Shown piece by piece: positions 59,951-64,000 of a DNA stretch of 64,000 nucleotides; the stretch's first letter is position 1; every line of letters starts with the position of its first letter. The notes under the pieces were generated by a model. That model was not told where the DNA came from. It did not search any database and saw only the letters and a list, made by a program, of their open reading frames with translations. The stretch covers positions 124,001 through 188,000 of the forward strand of contig JANWKT010000008.1 of the NCBI GenBank assembly GCA_025451235.1. The letters are read 5' to 3'. The translations under genes were made by a program, and so were the position numbers. Source of the DNA: Flavobacteriales bacterium (lineage in GTDB: Bacteria; Bacteroidota; Bacteroidia; CAIKAF01).

Positions 59951-60027
59951 ATAAGGCATGAGAGGGACATGGCACCCCAATATTCAACCATTCATTTTTC
60001 AACTATTGAACCATTGAACTTCTTTAT

Positions 60028-60035
60028 TATCTTTG
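60028..60035 (+). promoter_or_regulatory. Candidate -7 box (TATCTTTG)
   Basis: Exact TAnnTTTG match with a TTG at 60006-60008 as possible -33 element (19-nt spacing), 27 nt before the ATG at 60063. Confidence 0.55.
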
Positions 60036-60062
60036 GCCATTCAATTTAAATTATACTAGGAT

Positions 60063-60584
60063 ATGAAAAAACAGTCTTTATTTGCTGCTATCATATTTGC
60101 AGCTATGTTAACCGCTTGCGGAAGTGGTAAAGTAAACGAGTTTACACATGATATTAAAGACGTTAAAATCAAAGTAGAGGCTCCCATTACTCCTGGTCCT
60201 AATACCATCCAGGCAGAATTAAAGCTCGACCTGGATTCAGTTTTTAAAGCCAACAAGGCTGATAGAAGCAAGATCAAGCATATTACCATCGAAGAATTTA
60301 AGTTCAACATGGAGGGAGGTCGTAACTTCGATAATTTCGAAAGTTTTACAGTTAACTTCTTTTCTGATGTAAATGATATGACCAAACTGGGAATTATTAA
60401 TCCGGTTCCAAAAGGTCAGGCAAGTATTTCAGCGTCGGTTACAGAAAAAGCAAACTTGTCTAAATATTTTTCTGAACCTAGCATCTTTTTAATTATTGAT
60501 GCAAATATTACGAATGCAGATAGCTTATCCTATCTAATGAATGCTGAGTTAAAAGTAAAATTTTCGGCTAAAGAATCTAAATAA
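60063..60584 (+). CDS. Lipoprotein, unknown family
   Basis: 173 residues with a lipoprotein signal (AAIIFAAMLTAC, Cys19). The mature chain is a single beta-rich domain (IKVEAPITPGPNTIQAELKL) with no recognised family. It precedes the DUF2147 gene by 20 nt and is likely in the same transcript. Role unknown. Confidence 0.72.
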   Translation: MKKQSLFAAIIFAAMLTACGSGKVNEFTHDIKDVKIKVEAPITPGPNTIQAELKLDLDSVFKANKADRSKIKHITIEEFKFNMEGGRNFDNFESFTVNFFSDVNDMTKLGIINPVPKGQASISASVTEKANLSKYFSEPSIFLIIDANITNADSLSYLMNAELKVKFSAKESK

Positions 60585-60604
60585 CCCCCCAAAACATAAG
60601 TAAT

Positions 60605-61051
60605 ATGAAAAAAATAATGATCATATCGTTCCTGCTCATGGCTTCGCATGCTATGATGGCTCAAACCGCCGAAGCAGATAAACTATTAGGTGTATGGACG
60701 GTAGAAGATGGGTCGGCCCGCGTAAAAATTGAAAAAATAGGAAGTAAATATTTTGGAAAGACCATTTGGATGAAAGAGCCCAACGATGAAAATGGAAAGC
60801 CTAAAGTGGACGTAAACAATCCTGATCCTAACCTGAGGAACCAGCCCCGGATCGGATTAAGGATCATGAAGGATTTTGAGTATGAAGGTAAAGGCATTTT
60901 TAAAGGAGGAAATATCTACGATCCTAAAAAAGGTAAAACCTATTGTGGCAAAATTACGATGAAAGATGATGATCATCTCGATCTCAGGGGTAGTATCTGT
61001 AACTTCGGAATGTTGGGCCGTACTTCCTCCTGGACCCGATACAAAGAATAA
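60605..61051 (+). CDS. DUF2147 domain secreted protein
   Basis: 148 residues; signal peptide ends at MMAQ. The mature protein starts LLGVWTVEDGSARVKI and contains FGKTIWMKEPND, GGNIYDPKKGKTYCGKI and LRGSICNFGMLGRTSSWTR, which together define DUF2147, a small periplasmic or outer beta domain. Two Cys of the family are present. Terminator follows at 61069. Confidence 0.92.
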   Translation: MKKIMIISFLLMASHAMMAQTAEADKLLGVWTVEDGSARVKIEKIGSKYFGKTIWMKEPNDENGKPKVDVNNPDPNLRNQPRIGLRIMKDFEYEGKGIFKGGNIYDPKKGKTYCGKITMKDDDHLDLRGSICNFGMLGRTSSWTRYKE

Positions 61052-61068
61052 TATTGTTAACTAAAGAG

Positions 61069-61102
61069 AAGGGGATAACTTAAAAAAGGTTATCCCCTTT
61101 TT
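61069..61102 (+). terminator. Intrinsic terminator after the DUF2147 gene
   Basis: AAGGGGATAAC/GTTATCCCCTT 11-bp stem with a 9-nt loop followed by T residues, 17 nt past the stop. Confidence 0.88.
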
Positions 61103-61180
61103 ATTTAAGCTATTTTCAGAGTTAATAACAAAACATCTGCGTAACTTTCATGTTTAAATAAGGAGTGTAGGTATAACCAC

Positions 61181-61636
61181 ATGAGCAGGAATCTTCAAAT
61201 AGGTGATTTTGCCCCTGATTTCGTTTTAAGGGATCAGCATGGGGAAGTTGTGAGGCTATCCGATTTCAAGAATAAGAGCAATGTAGTTTTGTACTTTTAT
61301 CCTAAAGATGATACTGCAGGTTGCACAGCTGAAGCTTGTGGCTTCAGGGATAAGTACGATGAGTTCAGGGAAGCCGGGGCTGAAGTAATAGGCGTTAGCT
61401 CTGATAATAGTTCCAGCCACTTCAGGTTTGCTTCTAAATTCCAGTTGCCTTTTACTTTGTTAAGTGACTCGGGAGCAAAAGTGAGAAAACTATACAATGT
61501 CCCTAATTCATTTTTATTTGTTCCCGGTAGGGTAACTTTTGTAATCGATAAAAAAGGGGTGATCCGTTATATATTTAACTCACGGGAGGCAACAAAACAT
61601 ATAGAAGAAGCCATTAAAGTCCTCCATTTGTTTTAA
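61181..61636 (+). CDS. bcp: Thiol peroxidase of the BCP/PrxQ group
   Basis: 151 residues, one AhpC/TSA domain. DFAPDFVLRDQHGE, then FYPKDDTAGCTAEACGFRD with the peroxidatic Cys48 and the resolving Cys53 five residues later, as in the atypical two-Cys BCP group. LLSDSGAKVRKLYNV and RVTFVIDKKGVI follow. It reduces peroxides in the cytoplasm with thioredoxin. A TAACTTTC sequence, one base off the -7 box, lies about 40 nt upstream. Confidence 0.94.
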   Translation: MSRNLQIGDFAPDFVLRDQHGEVVRLSDFKNKSNVVLYFYPKDDTAGCTAEACGFRDKYDEFREAGAEVIGVSSDNSSSHFRFASKFQLPFTLLSDSGAKVRKLYNVPNSFLFVPGRVTFVIDKKGVIRYIFNSREATKHIEEAIKVLHLF

Positions 61637-61644
61637 TATTTTTT

Positions 61645-61652
61645 TACATTTG
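61645..61652 (+). promoter_or_regulatory. Candidate -7 box (TACATTTG) touching the start codon
   Basis: Exact TAnnTTTG match ending 4 nt before the ATG at 61657; a transcript from it would be leaderless. It lies right after the peroxiredoxin stop. Confidence 0.4.
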
Positions 61653-61656
61653 TTCC

Positions 61657-62544
61657 ATGAAAAAGTGGACCCTCATTATCATTTGTTGGTGTGCTATAGG
61701 TTATAGCCAAAAAACCAATTATCCTCTCAACTCCGGAGGAGATTTTAGTTCTGAAGCTTATTCAAAAGTAAAATTGTATCCCCAATCAAGCGGATTTTCC
61801 AAATCTTTTCCTGCTAGCTATTCCCTTAAAAAATATTGTCCTTCGCCACCTGACCAGGGCTATACAGCTACGTGTACAGGTTGGTCGGTAGCTTATGCAA
61901 GTCATACCATACTCTATGCAATTAAAAATAAATTAACTGATACTGAAAAGATCAACAAAGCCGCTTTTGATCCTTATTTTTTATATAATACGTTGAAAGA
62001 AAAGAGTGACAATGGTTGTATGCTTGGAGTGGTTCTAGATGATGCCATCGAGTTTTTACAAACGACTGGTTCTATCAAGAGGAGTGAATTTATGCTTGAC
62101 TGCACTACACAACCTACCGAGGATATGACCCTTAAAGCCAAGGAAGTAAGGATTAAAAATTTTTACCGGCTTTTTGAATATGGGGACACCACGTTTAGCA
62201 AAGTAATCGGCTCCATCAAATCAGCATTGACCAATAATCATCCGGTTGTTTGTAATATTTTGGTGGGGTTTATTCCTAAAGATGCAGGCGAGCAAAATAC
62301 CTATCGACCCTCTTTTTTTGATGTAAAAGATCTTTGGGAGCCTACCGAAAAGGAGCTGGATCAAAAACTAAGTACTTATTCATATCCACATAATGTTACC
62401 ATTATTGGTTATGATGATGAAAAGTTCGGGGGCTGCTTGGAATTAATGAACAGCTATGGCACAAGCTGGGGGAATGCCGGTTTTTTCTATATTAGTTATC
62501 GGGACTTTATAACCATTGCCAATGGAGCTTTTTCTGTAGAGTAA
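61657..62544 (+). CDS. C1 family (papain-like) cysteine peptidase, secreted
   Basis: 295 residues; N-terminal signal with a Cys-Trp-Cys pair (IIICWCAIGYSQ). The oxyanion Gln67 and nucleophile Cys73 lie in PPDQGYTATCTGWSVAYAS, His245 in YSYPHNVTIIGYDD and Asn265 in LMNSYGTSWGNAGFFYIS, so the papain catalytic residues are all present and in order. It probably cleaves proteins outside the cytoplasm. The region between is free of a separate propeptide; self-control may differ. It converges on the PrsW gene with only 2 bp between the stops. Confidence 0.9.
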   Translation: MKKWTLIIICWCAIGYSQKTNYPLNSGGDFSSEAYSKVKLYPQSSGFSKSFPASYSLKKYCPSPPDQGYTATCTGWSVAYASHTILYAIKNKLTDTEKINKAAFDPYFLYNTLKEKSDNGCMLGVVLDDAIEFLQTTGSIKRSEFMLDCTTQPTEDMTLKAKEVRIKNFYRLFEYGDTTFSKVIGSIKSALTNNHPVVCNILVGFIPKDAGEQNTYRPSFFDVKDLWEPTEKELDQKLSTYSYPHNVTIIGYDDEKFGGCLELMNSYGTSWGNAGFFYISYRDFITIANGAFSVE

Positions 62545-62546
62545 AT

Positions 62547-63977
62547 TTATTTCAACATCTCCATCATTCTTTGAGAGGGTTTTTTCTTACCTTCTTTCTT
62601 CATTCCCATCCAGTTGATGAACTTACAGTCTTTTGGGCCAATATTGTCCAGGTCAACAAAACCTTTTAAAGCAATCAACCCAACTATCGGAACACCACTG
62701 GTAAATTTCTTCCCGTAGTTTTTAGGTCTGATAAGCACATACCTGGAGTTGTATTGTGGATGAATGGTATGAAAATCGAGGATTTCGCAGAGATAGTACA
62801 ATTCTTTTTTTGGCCCAATGAATTTTTTTGTGATCATTTTAACATTCACATCCATATCAAAATCAATTCCTTTTTGAGGAAGGGAGGTTAACTTGACTAC
62901 CTCATCAATCAAGGATGTAAATGGATATTCGTTAAACTCATCTCCCCTTATTTTCAGAAAAAACCTGGGTGAAGTAGGAATAATGGACCGCTGGAACTTT
63001 CCCCTGCGAATGGTAACCGGTAATACTGGATAGATGGTTGTCCAATGTTGAGGGATAATGGTAAAACGGGTGATCCGAACGATTAAAATAAGTGTGATGA
63101 TGAATTCAAGCGAAAGCAAATACAAATTGTTTTTGATACCCTCCTCCCATCCTTTTTCATACAAAAGGCCCGCAACGTGAATAACCCCAGCCGAGAAAAA
63201 GGAGAGCAAGAGAAATCTTTGCAATGTATTCCGGTCGATGGATTTTTTTAAATTCACTCTTCTTGAAAAGTTCAGGAAATTATTCATCACCCTCGACCAG
63301 ATCTCAATTTCCACTGCGTAAATCAATATGGTGATGGCAAAAAACACCACCGGCAAAATTTTAATCTCTATATTGAAAATACTAAAGCTGATCGCATCCA
63401 GGGATATGAAAAAATTATAAAGCCCATGGATCACTGTAGCCACGATAGCACCAAAGAAGGAATACAAGGCGGCTGTGGCTATATTTTTTCTTAACCCAAC
63501 AACCATAAAGCCGGCAATGATGCTGGTACCAATAATATGTGCAACGGTTCCCATCATCCCCCGCATATAAATGATGGAGACTCCATGTTTATAGAAATAG
63601 ATGAAATTTTCGACGGTGGCGAAACCCAATGCCACCAAAGAGGCATAAATAATATAATTAGGTTCTTCCCGAAACCAGCGTTGAAAAATGATGATGACCA
63701 GTAAAAGGCCGGCGAACTTACAGACCTCTTCCATTAAAGCTACGTTGTACAGATAGTAGATCAGTTTCTGGGTGAGTATATGTTGTTGATCGACCCCTTT
63801 GAACTCAGGAAGATCAAATAGGATGACTACCACTGTAGTAATGCCACCCACAAAAATGGTGATGAGGACCTGTGTCCATTTTACTTTGCTGAAAATGTTG
63901 ATCTTTCGGAGATATGCTCCCCAGATAAAGGCCAGCATAAGAGCAGCCAACACTTTGAATATAATACCCATATCCAT
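62547..63977 (-). CDS. PrsW family intramembrane metalloprotease
   Basis: 476 residues. The N-terminal 230 residues carry about seven transmembrane helices with the PrsW motifs: Glu83-Glu84 and Lys87 in LMEEVCKFAGLL, Glu123-Asn124 in FATVENFIYFY, His147 in TVAHIIGTS and His184 in VIHGLYNFF. The C-terminal half is a large soluble domain with unknown fold (about residues 310-476), which most PrsW proteins lack. PrsW cleaves anti-sigma factors or other membrane proteins; here its target is unknown, though an anti-sigma-like protein is encoded at 46546. The start is the ATG at 63977. Confidence 0.88.
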   Translation of the reverse strand: MDMGIIFKVLAALMLAFIWGAYLRKINIFSKVKWTQVLITIFVGGITTVVVILFDLPEFKGVDQQHILTQKLIYYLYNVALMEEVCKFAGLLLVIIIFQRWFREEPNYIIYASLVALGFATVENFIYFYKHGVSIIYMRGMMGTVAHIIGTSIIAGFMVVGLRKNIATAALYSFFGAIVATVIHGLYNFFISLDAISFSIFNIEIKILPVVFFAITILIYAVEIEIWSRVMNNFLNFSRRVNLKKSIDRNTLQRFLLLSFFSAGVIHVAGLLYEKGWEEGIKNNLYLLSLEFIITLILIVRITRFTIIPQHWTTIYPVLPVTIRRGKFQRSIIPTSPRFFLKIRGDEFNEYPFTSLIDEVVKLTSLPQKGIDFDMDVNVKMITKKFIGPKKELYYLCEILDFHTIHPQYNSRYVLIRPKNYGKKFTSGVPIVGLIALKGFVDLDNIGPKDCKFINWMGMKKEGKKKPSQRMMEMLK

Positions 63978-64000
63978 TTCTTCTCAATGATTATTTCCGC

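Overview
The window reads as a chromosomal segment of a member of the Bacteroidota. Several independent signs agree: type A sorting tails of the type IX secretion system (T9SS) on three secreted proteins, SprB-type repeats, Bacteroidota families (DUF5723, DUF4292, DUF4271, DUF4831, DUF6580), the order DUF4271-hemD-rnpA-S41 peptidase, and many TAnnTTTG boxes, the Bacteroidota -7 promoter element, close to start codons. The DNA is AT-rich, interrupted by short GC-rich islands between genes. No rRNA, tRNA, CRISPR array, prophage or transposase of a standard IS family was seen. The exact order or genus cannot be told from the sequence.

Layout. 1-5606: the end of a DUF5723 protein, then a leftward operon with a sugar-nucleotidyltransferase, a TPR protein, a DUF4292 lipoprotein and a small membrane protein. 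5662-11991: rightward oxidoreductase, SGNH hydrolase, DUF4271, HemD with a histone-like tail, RnpA and a CtpA-type protease. 12065-17535: YceI, a WG-repeat protein and ClpB. 17534-23088: a leftward run with VOC, AraC, three related secreted proteins around a SprB-repeat T9SS protein, and a monooxygenase-like protein. 23320-25846: two family 2 glycosyltransferases separated by a 522-bp element with 36-bp inverted ends that encodes only a GxxExxY protein. 26039-36921: secreted and surface proteins (T9SS protein, beta-propeller lipoprotein, PhoD-like phosphatase), a glycosyltransferase and conserved hypotheticals. 37143-44543: ribosomal protein L19, an M19-like dipeptidase, DUF6580, an amino-acid-oxidase-like flavoprotein, a four-gene operon of small secreted proteins joined by ATGA overlaps, a TsaC-like protein and a transaldolase. 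44830-48300: two ECF sigma factors, one heading an operon with a short membrane protein, a CpxP/CnrX-like sensor and a YHYH-domain T9SS protein. 48563-53817: DUF4831 lipoprotein, then a propeller histidine kinase with its LytTR response regulator. 53898-63977: ABC ATPase with cobalamin adenosyltransferase and DUF2795, TlyA, DUF1800/DUF1501 pair, DUF2147, peroxiredoxin, C1-like peptidase and a PrsW-family protease.

How it fits together: much of the window concerns the envelope and secretion. Surface proteins carry T9SS tails, the glycosyltransferases and the nucleotidyltransferase build glycans, and the ECF and LytTR systems sense the envelope or surroundings. Housekeeping genes (hemD, rnpA, rplS, clpB, tsaC-like, tlyA) are scattered among them.

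The most unusual structure is a set of long imperfect inverted repeats made of short ~10-nt units. One pair brackets the GxxExxY gene (24298-24819). An 85-bp empty copy with the same sequence lies at 33892-33976. Further empty inverted repeats of the same build but different sequence lie at 27740-27800 and 48353-48426. Together they suggest a small, poorly described element family built around a PD-(D/E)XK-like protein.
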